Below are positions 48,601 to 60,690 of a stretch of DNA of 64,000 nucleotides, piece by piece. The stretch is from Calycina herbarum (taxonomy: Eukaryota > Ascomycota > Leotiomycetes > Helotiales > Pezizellaceae). Numbering within the stretch: position 1 is the first letter of the stretch; every line of letters starts with the position of its first letter. Under the pieces are notes generated by a model. The model was not told the origin of the DNA and ran no database searches. It saw nothing but the letters and a program-made list of their open reading frames with translations. The position numbers were made by a program, and so were the translations under genes. The DNA lies in contig LLEY01000041.1 in assembly GCA_001414485.1 (NCBI GenBank), positions 372,001-436,000 on the forward strand, given 5' to 3'.

Positions 48601-49837
48601 CCCGGATCGCCTATAGTAATATATATTAGTTGATTTTAAGGAATTCCCTTCTAATAAGTCTAGAATAGATATAATTATTATCTTTATCTACCAGCTAAGT
48701 AAGAGATCTGTCTCTATCTCTTACCTAAAGACTATAGACGTAAAAAAGACTATACGGATCTACCTCAACCGCGTATAGCGATATTATAGACCGTTAGATA
48801 CTATTATCTCTAACCACGGTCTATAATTCGTCTTAGAGTTCTAGCAAGAGTTTAACCAGATCCTAGAGACTAAGATTAAGCTATCTACAGCCGTATACGT
48901 ATAAACTAACAGTTAAACTAAGAATATAAACTAGTAGATTAACTAACGCCTTCGCCTGTTTATAAACTACTATTAGAATAACTAGTCTAAACTAATACCG
49001 ATTATAGACTACACTTAAGCTATACTTCTCTAGGACTTAACAACTCTTCCGCCTATATAAATCGAGCTTAGTTACGTATTACATACTAGCTTTGATTAGG
49101 TCCGCTAGAGCTCGGAAGAGCTAATAAGCGTCTATAAACAGCTTTTATAAGACGAAGCAGTTGCGTATATAACCTATATATATAGCGCCTAGGAAACCGC
49201 TTATAAGGGAATCGAGACTGCTTAGAAACGCTAGCGTAAGCAAGTAAACAAGCACCGGCGACTAGTAGACTTTGCTATAGGTAACAAGGTCTACGTATTA
49301 ATAAAGACGTAGAATATAGACTGCCTAAGCTGTAAGCTCGACTAGCAGATAGCTAGTCTATATATAGTCCTAGAAAAGGTTAGAAACGCTTTCTAGGTTA
49401 ACCTGCCTCTAATAATTAAAATATAGCTCGTAATCTCTATAGATAAGCTTTATAAAGCTCTTAACAATCCGCTACTAGGCTAGCTACAGAAACCAGGACT
49501 ACTTATTATAGTTAACGAGTATAACGAATAGGATATAGACTAAGTACTAGCCTCTAGAGGCTATTATAGAAAATTATAATACTAGGTTTAATAGGTATAA
49601 AGTAAGCTAGACCCGGCCTAGTACCTAGCTTCTAACTTTATAAGCTGCTTATATAAGCTTTAAGAGTTTCACGCTCTAAATCCTTCTCTTCTAAGGCCTC
49701 TTAGGTACTTAGTAGAATAGTTATAGAGCTAGGAAGATAGTATAGATAAGCTGGAATATTATAAGAACGAGGATAAATTACTTATAAGGTAGTAGGTTTA
49801 GAGCTCGTAGACGAGCTCTACTTAAAGAGGGGGGTAA

Positions 49838-50166
49838 TATTACAGACCTAGCCACCGCCGAGCACGTGACTCGCGTACGGCTGCTCGCCGGCGTCTGCAA
49901 AGCCTGCTATTCCTAGCCTAGCCTAGAACTATTCCTACCTAGGCTAGGAACCATTTCTATAAACAGATCGACATTTCTATAACTTATCGATTCCTTAGCT
50001 ATCTCTATATTATAGGACCTCTAGAAGTCTCCTCTTTCCTTCTCTTCTCTTCTATAGCTTTAGATCTTTAATTAAACCACCTCTTACTTCTCTGATTATC
50101 TGCTACACCTGTGTATACTACAGGTAAGGATAACTAGTAGAGGGCTAGCAGATTAGGTTTGTTATA
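49838..50166 (+). repeat. 3' LTR of element B
   Basis: 329 bp, starting tattacagacctag (tgttac in the 5' copy). It is followed by TSD gagga at 50167-50171, after which Harbinger coding sequence resumes. Confidence 0.92.
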
Positions 50167-51525
50167 GAGGAGTTACTTATACGTAAGACCTCTTTTGCTC
50201 TTATAAGATATATAAGTATAAGAGAGTAACTTAGTATCTTTTTATATACGGTTGCTAGTAACCTGTCTATACGTAAGATAGCGGAACGATTCTAAAGGTA
50301 TTTAATTAATTTCCTAACTAATTAGAAGAGAGTATTTAACTAACTAGCTATTCAGAAGTACTAAAATAATTCAAAGAACTTATTATAAAGTTATAATATT
50401 CTTTCTTACTAATAACCTTTATAATTCAACGATTATATACCTAGATCCTCTTATAATACTACCTACTATTAAGTATAATACTCGGTTCTTCCTATACTTC
50501 AAGAATTACCTAGGAGCTATAGATAGTACGTATATTCTAGTAATTCTACTATATAAAGAGAGGTTACTTTTTAGAGACAGGTGTAAGAACCTTAGCTAAA
50601 ACGTCCTTATATATTATACCTTTAATATAAAGTTCACTTACGTACTCTCTAGATAGGAAGGAAGTGTGTTAGATAGTACTTTATAAGTAAAGGCTATATA
50701 ATCCGAAGTAATTCAAATACTCTAGAGTAAATATGTTTTAGAAGACTACGGCTTTCCTAGCTCTCCGAAGTGTTTAGTACTATACCGTGGTATATAGTAC
50801 TATTTAAAAGAGTAGAAACAAGCCTTAGAAAATAGAAGAGTACTAGAGAATAAGAAGGAGCTGTTTAACCTACGATATATAATATTACGTAACGTAATAG
50901 AGCGTATATTTAGAGTATTAAAGACAAAGTTTAAGATACTCCGGGTACTAAGAGCTTTTAAAATACAAGCTTAAGCTTGTATTATACTAGCTTTATATAT
51001 TCTCTATAATATATTAAGCTCTTATATAGAAGCTAATTATATAGAGGGTATTAAGCCGATTTTTAATAAGTATAGTAAAGAAGAAGATACTTTTATTAAT
51101 ATATTAGAGTATTATATAAATAAGCGTATAAGACGCCTTAGTTTAGTTATAAGAGAGAGTATTACTATTAAAATATAAGATAATTACGTCTAAAAAAGAG
51201 ATAGAGAGAATAAATAGACTTATTAGTATTAAAACTTACTACTACTTATTAAAATAGAAAGAGACAGTAGTAAATAGAAATAGACTAGAAATGTAGTTAC
51301 ACTTCTTATTATAGAGAAATTTCTACTAATAAATAGGGAATTCCATATAATAACTTAACTTTAAAAATTAATAACTTTATAAAAAGTACTTAGAATAACT
51401 AAGTTTTTTTATTTATAGAAAGCTACTAATTAGTCTAAAGTTTAGATTAAGTGCTCTTATTTTTAACTAGCGTTGGTTAAGTATAATTTTAGAGGCTACG
51501 TAGTTAGTTTTATAAAGCTCGCTTA

Positions 51526-51530
51526 GCTCT
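51526..51530. repeat. Target-site duplication of element E (gctct), left
   Basis: It is identical to 58695-58699. Confidence 0.92.
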
Positions 51531-51996
51531 TATAACGAAACTCGAACGAACTAAACAAAGGTGACTAAGTCTCGAAGGTTAGTATATAGGTAAGAAGTAC
51601 AGATACGCCGGGTTGTTTACTTAGAAGTGAACTCGTTACTTATATCAAAGATGTTAAATAAGATAATAAGATTAATAACTAAAGTTAAGTACGAAGCTTC
51701 TATCTAATAGTAGACGTACTAGTCTTATATAGAACCTTCCGTTCCTATTTAGAGTCCTTCTTAGCAGGAGTCTCGAAAATAGAGTCCGACTCTATTTCTA
51801 GGGCTCCTTAAAACTGGACTCTATTACCTAACTGTTCCTAACTGAGTCACGTGATATATAACTATAATAAGATTCTTAGGATTATATATTCTATTATACT
51901 TAATCCTTTCCTCCTTCTAGAGTTATAATAGTGCTCGTCTTATTAGAGCGTCGCCTAGACTTTACTTCGTTATATACTAGTATATAATTCGTAATA
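51531..51996 (-). repeat. 3' LTR of element E
   Basis: 466 bp. The first 190 bases (plus strand) match the LTR of D; the middle differs completely and matches the solo LTR instead. Confidence 0.9.
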
Positions 51997-52055
51997 CTAT
52001 CCCCTTCTTAGCCTAGCGTGTCTCTATACTAGAATTCTAACCTAAATACGTTTAT

Positions 52056-52546
52056 TAGTAAGACATCAACCTTCCGTCTTATATAAACATATCCTTCTTA
52101 TATACTAAACAAAAAGAGCGTTTAGCTCTTATTATACGGATCGAATCTATATAACGTCTAGCTAAGACCTGTTCTTTCTATCGTAAACAGTCCTGACGAT
52201 GCTTCCTAGAGCTTTCTAAATCTTCTCGTTATTCTAAGTATATTCAGTTAAAAAGGTCCTATAATAGTCCTAGCTATCTTATTATTCCTGTCCCTAGACC
52301 TCGAAAACCTATATATCGGTTTTTCTTTAGCTTTATACGTAAACGATTCCCTATTACTCTTCTAAGTCCTCTTCCTTCGAGTCCTTCTCCCGAGTCCTCT
52401 TCTACCTGGTTTCCCGTCTTCGAGATAGCTTCTTTCGTTAAACAGGTACTTTCTAATAATATATCTTTGTCTAACCCTAGTCCTAAGTTCTAGGCAGTCC
52501 TAGGTTTTATTAGTAGAACTCTTAAAGTTCTTTTAAGTAATAGTTA
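52056..52546 (+). pseudogene. Antisense ORF relic of element E
   Basis: It occupies the same position as the 38818-39468 frame: between the end of pol and the 3' LTR, on the opposite strand. The readable strip KQKERLALIIRIESI*RLAK is followed by TCSFYRKQS*RCFLEL and SRYSKYIQLKRSYNS. This keeps the spacing of the cysteine cluster, with several Cys turned to Tyr. The tail AVLGFISRTLKVLLSNS aligns with LGFASGTPEVLPSTS of element D. No initiator ATG survives. The coiled-coil section seen in D is missing or unreadable. Confidence 0.65.
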
Positions 52547-52569
52547 AGGTTGCTTTTTAGTTCTTATAT

Positions 52570-55500
52570 ATTCTCTAAATATAGGTAGTCTAACTATTTA
52601 ATTAAATACTTAATCTTACCTCTAATAATCTTATAGTTAAGAATCCTTTTAACTTTATATTCGACGTTTAGATTAACTAGTTGAATTTCTATAAATAGGG
52701 CTAGTAGTGCTCCTAGTAGTACTAGTTTAAGTAGGGATATATAGAATACTAGGTAGATATTTATTATCTTTAGTAATACTAATTTATAATTTAAAGGTCT
52801 CTTAACTTGTTTAATCTTAAATAGTCTAAGTTTTTTATAATCTAGTTTATTACTTAGTCTTTTTATGTCGATGTTTTTCTATACTAAGTAGACTTTATCT
52901 CTCTCTTTTAGCGTTGGCTCCTAACTACGTCGTTTATTATAGTAGTATATGTTTCTTTCTATAATAAACTATAAATCTTCTATAAGTTCCTTATATAACC
53001 TCTTAATTTTTAAGACCTAAATACGAGTAAGCTAGTTATTAATAGTTATAAACAATAGTTCTTAATATACTAATAATTTATATCTAAAGTTAGTATAGAA
53101 TAGTATAATAAGTGTTATTTCTATTACTAAACTATTATAGATAAACTATACTAAGAGTAGTAGTTCTACCTAGTTATTTTACTAGTAGTTTATATAATAA
53201 CGAAGGTATATTTCTACTACTTAGTTTATATGTTCGTTTCCTTTATTTATTTAAGAGTAAAAAGCTATAGAGAGCTTTCTCTTTATATTTAATCGTTTTA
53301 TAAGAGCGATCTAAAATTTTAAAGTAAAGAGTTTATCTCTATCTAAGAGTATTTCTTTAAGTAGTCTATATCTTAAGACTACTTCTCTAAAGAATATAAA
53401 TACTAATTCCTTAGCTATACTTAACTTTATATATACTACTAAAATTATATATTTTATAAGTTATTCTATAATAACCAGGATTAAGTTATACTTAACTCTT
53501 ATTATTAGATCTTTAGATTTTAGTAATTTAATAATAAAATCTATAGATATTAATTTCTAAGGTATTTATAGTATTAGAGTAGTATTTATCTATCTATAAG
53601 AAGTATAGTAGAAAGCCTTATTCCTAGTATAGGTATTATATTCTACTATTACTTCCTTAACTATCGTAGATAACTAATTAATATAATAGTATTATCTTAT
53701 CTTCTAGAGAGTTCTACGAATTCCTTAGTAACTATAAGTAGGCGTAGTATAGTATTCTTATATAAATTCCTTTATATACAAACTAAGGACCTATAATTTC
53801 CCTTTTATATACTAGTTATAACCTTTATATATATTCTAAATTTTATCTATTTAAATGTTATTTATTACTATAATTTTATATATAGTAAGTACTAAGTCTT
53901 TATTCTTAAGAGTTTTCAAGATTACGATCTTTTTATACTCTTTATTTCTCTTATATTCGAGTTTTTAGCTAAGAGCATTAGCTTAAGTATTTAACGTTCT
54001 CTTTATATATCTAATAATAATATTAAATCTTTTTAATATCTCTAACTATCTAGCTAATTACCTAGTCGTAAGTTCCTTAGTTATTATAAATGTCTTAAGA
54101 TTCTTATAGTTAGATAGAACTATAACTAGGTATTTTACTAGCTATAAATAAATTCTCTAGTATTCTAAAGTTAATACTATAATAAGTAGTTCTTTATTAA
54201 AAATACTATAGTTTTATTATACTAGGTTAAATGTTTTTAAATAATATATAATAGGTATAAGTTTTCTCTTTTTATTTAGTTATAAGTAAATCGTATCTAC
54301 TAATATATCTAAGACGTCTATTTTAATTATACTTAGTTTCTCTATATTAAAATCATATAGAATAGGTTTTTCTATAAACCTTACTTTAATCTTTTAAAAA
54401 GCGTCCTTAGCCTATTTATTCTAAATAAATTTAATAGCTTTCTTAACTAGTACTATTATTAGTTTAGTAATCTTTATATAGTCTTATATAAACAGACAAT
54501 AAAAGTTTATAAATCTAAGGAAGGACTATATATCTTTTATATTCTCTAGTAATTTCTAGTTTAAGATATCTTAGATCTTTACTAGATCTATTTCTATTTC
54601 CTCTAAGCTAAATACCTATTCTAGGAAAAGTGTCTAAGTTACTTCGAACTTATACTTCGAGAGTTTCAACTAAGAGTTTACTCTTATAAGTTGTTATAAA
54701 ACTTCTTTAACATATCTCTTATATTCTTCTTCTTTTTCTAAGAAGATTAAGATATTATCTAGGTAATAAATTACTATTACTTCTAGAAGATCTTCTAAAA
54801 TATTATTATTTTATTTCTAATATATAGCTAATATATTATAAAGTCTAAATAGTATAACTATATATTTATAAAGGCTTAATAATAAGATAAATACTATCTT
54901 TTATTCGTCTTTGGTTTTTATTTATATAAGTCTATAGACGTTTTATTAATCTAATTTCGTAAATCGTACTACCTTATCTAACTTGTTCTATAAGTATTAG
55001 CTAGGTAGCAGCGGATAAGCGTTCTTAACCGTAGCGTAATTTACTTCCTAATAATTAATATATACTCTCTTATCTAGGTCGTCTTTCTTCTTAATAATAA
55101 GCATATTTAAGGTAATTAGTAACTTAGATCTTCTAATATATTTCTTCTTAATACCTTCCTTTATATAACTCTCTATTCTCTATAGGCTTTTCTAGTTATA
55201 CAACCGAAGCTTCTACTTTAAGAGGTAATAACTCTCTTTTAATTTAATCTTATAATCTTATAAGTAATGTTTTAGCAAAGCTTATAAGTCTTCTAGGTTT
55301 TTAAACAAAGCCTTAAATTCTCTATACTATATAGGTATTTCGTTATTAGCTTTCTTACTAACCTATAGAAGACCCTAGACAAGGTGTTCTAGTACTTTAG
55401 AAGAGGCGGTGCTAACCTTGTTCTAGCCTTGAAGTTATAAACACAAACCCTTATATTTATATTAATTAAAAGTTATCTTTCTAGCTTTCTAGTCGATTTC

Positions 55501-58195
55501 TAGATTATGTTTCTATATCTATAGTATACTAAGTATTACTTCCTTACTTCCTATTTTAATAATATCGAATTATATATCTAAATAGTGTTCTTCAATATTG
55601 ATTTTTATTAGAATAGTTTACTAATTAATAATCCTATTTTAATATATAATATCTATTCTATTAACTACTCCTAGTTAATACAGTCTTAATTCTTTAATTA
55701 GAACGTTTAGCTTCTCTTAAGCTATTAAGGAGATAAAGTTATCTATTATTCCTAAGTCTATTATAACTTATAACTTCTTTCTCTTTATTTCTATAATTAC
55801 TACTAACTGTCTTTCTTCTAAAGTAGTATCTAACTTTACTTTAATATATTAGACTTTAAAAGATCGATTTTCGTAATTATAATTTCGTCTTTCCTTATTC
55901 TTATACTATAGAAAGAATCTTATACTTTCCTTATTAGTATATACTACCTTATATATTAATCTATATTCTAGGATTCCTATTATCTTAAGAACTCCTTTTA
56001 TAAATCGTTTTAGTATTTATTTATAATTATATTAAATCTATTTATAACTGGTTTCTATAATAGCTTTTATAGACTATAGCTCTCCTATATATAGATAATC
56101 TAAAGTAGTCTTTAGTATACTTATCTCTAGTTTTATATAGTAAACCTTAAATATATAGTCCTTTGAATTCTTTTCTTTAACAGCCTAAATCTATAACTAA
56201 GGAAAGAATACTACTTCTTTTTCATTTGATAATACTACTTTATATATCTAATAATATTCTACTATTCTAGTAGGTTCTAGTAAGATTCCTTTAAACCGCT
56301 TCTATAATAACTAGTCTAAGGTCGAACTTGGTTTATATCGTATCTATTATACTATTATTTCCTAAACTGTTTCTATAAACTATAGTTCTCTTATTAATAG
56401 GTAGTATAATTCTTTTAGTTCTGTTTTAGCCTATCTAGTTATATTAAGCTCTCTTTACTCCTAGAATAGTATACTAAACAACTTTAGTAAACTATATTTT
56501 CTAAATACTAGCCTATTATTTCTAATTAATATAACTATAATATATTACTTAAACTTCTTTAGTATAATATCTTTAAGTAGTGTCTTAAGAAAAGGGTTTT
56601 TAATTCGTCTTTTAAATCCTGTTAAAACTTACTATATCTATATACTATTCTTATCTAAAATATCGTATACCTTCTACACGTCTCTAACCTTAGAATAAGT
56701 AGGTCTCTTAATTCGTAGTTGGTTATATATAGGTTTTTTATTCTTAATAGTTTCTTACTTAGTAATTAGACTAACTAAAGTTATTATCTTAGGGTTATTT
56801 CTTACAACTATATATATTATTAAAATAGTTAAGTTAACTCCCTATATAGTATAAGGACTCTAGAAGTCTAGCTTCTAGTTGTCGATATATACTTATTAAT
56901 TTCCTTGTTTAAAGATTCTAAGAAAAGCCTAAGTTTCTCTAACTTTAGAGTCTTCATTTCTTATTTCTTCTTCTAAACTAGAAGATGAATCTAACGTCTT
57001 TAAAGAACTAGTTAATAGTAGTAATTCGTATTCTACTTAAAGAGGTTGCTCGAATTCTATTACTAATTATATATTATAATATTCTTTAAAGAGTAGATTC
57101 TTATTATTATTAGTATCTTATATACTACTAATTTCTTTATTATTTTTAACCTAGGTTCTATATCCTTATATCTTAAGCTTCTTATCTATAAGTTTAATAT
57201 AATCAGTTAAGGCTACCTATTATTAAATAGTAGTATTAATTTATTTCTTTCTCTTAGAGTCTTTCCTCTTACTATACTTATTTACTCTATAACCTAATAA
57301 GCTATAATTATAATATAAGTTCTACTCGTGTCAACGATTTCGCTCTTCCTAGGAAAGTCCTCCTTTCTTTAGAAAGGTCTTCTTTTATATAGCGTTTACC
57401 TCCTTACTATGTTTATTAGTATAAGAGCGCTTCTACTTCTCTAATCTATTACTCTTTTCCCTATATCTAAGGTTACTCTTCTTAAATTTATATAAGCAGT
57501 TGTCTAGTTAGACGACTTCCTTAATTATACCTATAATAGTTAATTATATATTTTACTTAGCTATTTCCTTATAGATATATATCTTTAATCCTCTATAAAA
57601 GAGTTCTATAAGAGCGATCGTATTCTATCTCGACTTCGTTCTATAATATTAAAATTTATTAGCGTAATCTATTACTAATCTGGTTTAATATAGTTCTAAA
57701 AGCTTATATATAGCTGTTTAGATTATATCAAAGTCTCTAAAGACTTTTCTAATAGTTATCTTAAATCCTCTCTAAGATTTAAATATAATCTTAGTTAATT
57801 CTATCTTTCTATCTTTATTCTTATTCTTAAAGAAGTCCTCTAAGTATAGCTAGGCTTATTCTAATACTAATCCCCTAAGATAGGAGATAGTAAAGATAGT
57901 TTATAAATTATAATTACCTTTAAACTTATTAGCGTTAAAGTTAAAATAGATGTCTATTTAGAGAAGGAATAAGTCGAGTTCCTTTCACTTCCTATAATAC
58001 ATATCTAGTATCTTAACTTTGATTAATTTAAGTGCTTTGATCTTATAAGGCTCGGAGGCGTCTAATATACTAATATTATCGTTGTTCCTAGTTAACTATA
58101 TACCGGCAGGTGTTCTTCTAGTCGTACTTTTAAAGGTTCTTACAACGTTAACTCGACTAGTATTTAAGCTAGCTGCTACGGAGGTTGCTAGAGCT
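52570..58195 (-). pseudogene. Element E gag-pol relic
   Basis: It is homologous to the gag-pol relic of element D: the zinc knuckle relic is near 57,310, the reverse transcriptase active-site region near 54,750, and the integrase end near 52,850. In-frame stops are denser than in D and no frame longer than about 60 codons survives. Confidence 0.8.
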
Positions 58196-58228
58196 ATAGC
58201 GACTAAACTTCTAAGTAGATGCTTAAAG

Positions 58229-58694
58229 TATAATAAAACTCGAATAAACTAAATAAAAGTAACTAAGTCTTAAAGGTTAGTATATAGGTAAGAAGTATAG
58301 ATACGCCGGGTTGTTTACTTAGAAGTGAACTCGTTACTTATATCAAAGATATTAAATAAGATAATAAGATTAATAACTAAAGTTAAGTACGAAGCTTCTA
58401 TCTAATAGCAGACGTGCTAGTCTTATATAGAACCTTCTGTTCCTATTTAGAGTCCTTCTTAGCAGAAGTCCTGAAAATAGAGTCCGACTCTATTTCTAAG
58501 GCTCCTTAAAACTAGACTCCATCACCTGACTGTTCCTAATTGAGTCACGTGATATATAACTGTAATAAGATCCTTAGGATTATATGTCCTATTATACTTA
58601 ATCCTTTCCTCCTTCTAGAGTTATAATAGTGCTCGTCCTATCAGAGCGTCGCCTAGACTTCACTTCGTCACGTGCTGGCACGTGATTCGTAACA
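58229..58694 (-). repeat. 5' LTR of element E
   Basis: 466 bp, ending cacgtgattcgtaaca on the plus strand. It is followed by TSD gctct at 58695-58699. Confidence 0.92.
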
Positions 58695-58719
58695 GCTCTC
58701 TCTCAGTTACAGAGGTAAG

Positions 58720-60690
58720 CTTTATAGTTATTAGAAATAAAAGTATATTTATATAAGTAAAGTATATTACAAATGAAATATCTAGACTAAACTAGTAGTT
58801 TTCCTCTATTAAACCTCTTCTAAATCCTCTAAAGAGGGTCCTAGTAGTTCTAGAAAGATAAAGTATTCTATAAGAAACATTCTCTTATTTTCCTCTACTA
58901 TTTCCTAGATCTACGCTCTACGTAATTAAGGATTATTCTTAATAGAGAGATACTCTACTAAGTACTTATAATTCCTTATTAATCGTATAATTAGTATAGT
59001 ATCTTAAGTAGTTAAAAAGTCCTCCTTTTATACCTTTTTAAGTGCTTGTCTATAGATAGATTTATAGACGTCTTCTTAAGAAGTCTATTCTAGTATACTT
59101 AAGAGTTTATTAGTAGATACTATAGATTAAGCTATAAAAGCTATACTTCCACTTATATCTACTATCTCTTCTAGCCTAGAAAGCTTCTTTCTTTTAGCTG
59201 GAATTAGTTCCTTAGATACTCTACTCTTACGTAAGGTCTCCTCTTTTTAAGCCTCCTTTTAAGCCTTCTTTTAGACCTTCTTTTAAGCCTTCTTTCTAGC
59301 TCTTTTTATCTCTCTCTTATAACTCGTACGCTTCTTACTATTCTTACTACTATAGTATACTTAGTATATGTCGATTTAAGCGTTAATAGACTCGCTAGTA
59401 CCTACTATAATAGAGTAACTAATATTCTCAGTAAAAGTAAGAGTAGGATTAACTAGAATTCCAGCTTATTTAAGAATAGAGAGATCTTATACGTTAGGAT
59501 CCGTAGTATCGGTACTCGTATAGAGAGACTCGTCGTCTGATTCGTCAGAAGAAGAAGAGGTCTCTGAATCGTTGTTTTAGCTCTTAGAATAGCTATATTT
59601 GCCTATAGCTAATCGATCGCTATATATCTTATATATAAGAGTATACTATAGAAAGCTCTTCTTCTTCTACTTCTGTAACTTAGGGTTTTTCTAGAAGTAA
59701 ATTAGTACTAATTAATTAATTAATTAGGAATAGAGACTTACTTGTCACGAATCACGTGTCAGCACGTGACGAAGTGAAGTCCAGGCGACGCCCTGACAGG
59801 ACAAGCACTATTGTAACCCTGGAAGGAAGAGAGGATTGGATATGGTAGAACATACAATTCTAGGATCTCATTACAGTTATATCACGTGACTCGGTTAGGA
59901 GCAGTCAGGTGATGGAGTCCAGTTTTGAGGAGCCCTGGAAATGGAGTCGGACTCCATTTTCGGGACTCCTGCCAAGGAGGACTCCAACATGAACGAAGGT
60001 TCTATATAAGACTGGCACGTCTGCCATTAGATAGGAGCTTCGTGCTCAACTTTAGTTATCAATATTATCATATTGTTTGACATCTTTGATACAAGTAACG
60101 AGTTCACTTCCAAGTGAACAACCCGGCGCATCTGTACTTCTTACCTGCATACCAACCTTCGAGACTTAGTCATCTTTGTTTAGTTCGTTTGAGTTTCGTT
60201 ACATTACTATAAGATAAGGAAACTAAACTAACTCTTCTATAGTAACAACACACCTATCCGGATCCTATCTAAAGCCTAAGGCATTCATAACCTAGTGTAC
60301 ACCCTTATATTCCTCCCTTAAATTACTGTATTTAACTTAAGCTGTTCGGCTATCTTTGAGGGGATCTCTATATATACTAGCCTATATCTTAAATATAGGT
60401 AGAGTAAGAGTAGTATTACTTACTTCTCCTCCGGCTCTTTAATCTCGGACGAACTCTAATAGAGAGAATACGTCATCTTTACTCCAAGTACAATTCTTCT
60501 TACGCTATGATTAGGTGGGAGTAGGTTAGGCAGATAGTAGAGGGACCTAAGTATTATCCGGTGAACTTAAGGATTCAGGAGTAGAAAGGTCCTTTTTAGA
60601 CTTCTTAGCCCTCTTAGACTTCTTTTAGGAAGAATTTGGTAGTATCTTAAGTGATAAAAGGGGTAAAAGTAATAGATAAAAGGGTAGAAA
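58720..60690 (-). pseudogene. Harbinger Myb/SANT-like accessory ORF relic, split by the solo LTR
   Basis: The minus strand from about 60,690 shows a Lys/Ser-rich start. A Myb/SANT-like domain follows: CT*SKDDVFSLLEFVRD (Trp as TAG), then SNTTLTLPIFKI, DSRTA*VKYSNLREEYKGVH and NALGF. The solo LTR (59743-60203, with TSD ttact) interrupts it. It continues with an acidic Ser-rich linker (SESSDDESLYTSTDTT), a Lys/Arg/Ala-rich coiled coil and an end with TILIIRLIRNYKYLVEYL. PIF/Harbinger elements carry such a DNA-binding partner that helps the transposase find the ends. It is not functional here. Confidence 0.75.
59738..60208 (+). mobile_element. Solo LTR of the D/E family, nearly free of RIP
   Basis: A single 461-bp LTR (59743-60203, tgtcacgaatcacgtg...gagtttcgttaca) is flanked by ttact on both sides (59738-59742 and 60204-60208). 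No internal sequence follows, so an element was lost by LTR-LTR recombination. It runs opposite to element E. It keeps CG- and CA-rich stretches that are mutated in the E copies. A clear TATA box (ggttctatataagactgg) lies at about 59,998. It is the youngest visible event in the nest. Confidence 0.93.

Larger units (their letters stand above)
26365..49837 (+). pseudogene. Element B gag-pol relic in three pieces
   Basis: The gag starts at the ATG at 26365. It runs to 27091, resumes at 32571 after element A, and stops at 32704 inside its zinc knuckle (CFKCK). It resumes at 45657 after element C with RTRHYTRKCSKNSK, which completes the CX2C...H...C knuckle. Reverse transcriptase lies at about 46850-47600, and its active site reads YFNNILIYS where the family has YxDDILIYS, so both Asp are Asn. 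RNase H and integrase follow to about 49450. A chromodomain (YLASNFISCLYKL) lies before the 3' LTR. In-frame TAG is frequent. Confidence 0.88.
25817..50166 (+). mobile_element. Ty3/Gypsy chromodomain LTR retrotransposon B (interrupted by A and C)
   Basis: LTRs of 329 bp lie at 25817-26145 and 49838-50166, with a polypurine tract (agaggggggtaa) before the 3' LTR and TSD gagga on both sides. Coding order is gag, zinc knuckle, protease, reverse transcriptase, RNase H, integrase and chromodomain, the Gypsy order. The 24.35 kb span shrinks to about 5.9 kb once elements A and C are taken out. LTR differences are nearly all transitions. One c/g change (actac versus actag near the end) is an exception. 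The element is heavily RIP-mutated and dead. Confidence 0.93.
25735..51195 (+). pseudogene. Harbinger transposase relic, split by element B
   Basis: Part one is 25735-25816, reading IKELLNRHPSRIRDSLYI then a TAG and DAFQIIEE. It resumes in phase right after the second gagga copy, at 50172: LLIRKTSFALI, then LSIFLYTVASNLSIRKIAERF. Further on come the DDE-type block LGAIDSTYI and FTYVLSR*EGSVLDSTL (the family pattern is 'aIDGThI ... ftyvl.GWeGsahDs'). The conserved late helix NVIERIFRVLKTKFKIL ends the core. Stops are mostly TAG or TAA where Gln or Trp is expected. The exact phase agreement across 24 kb of insertion is the main proof that both halves were once one gene. Confidence 0.87.
51531..58694 (-). 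mobile_element. Ty3/Gypsy LTR retrotransposon E (minus strand), inserted in the Harbinger
   Basis: LTRs of 466 bp lie at 51531-51996 and 58229-58694, flanked by gctct. The internal part aligns by eye with element D along its whole length in the same order, including long identical runs such as tttataatctagtttattactt. It is thus the same family. It is 7,164 bp, about 320 bp longer than D. Part of the difference is an extra pol-to-gag segment around 55,800-56,900 where D has shorter sequence. It is more heavily RIP-mutated than D. Confidence 0.92.
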
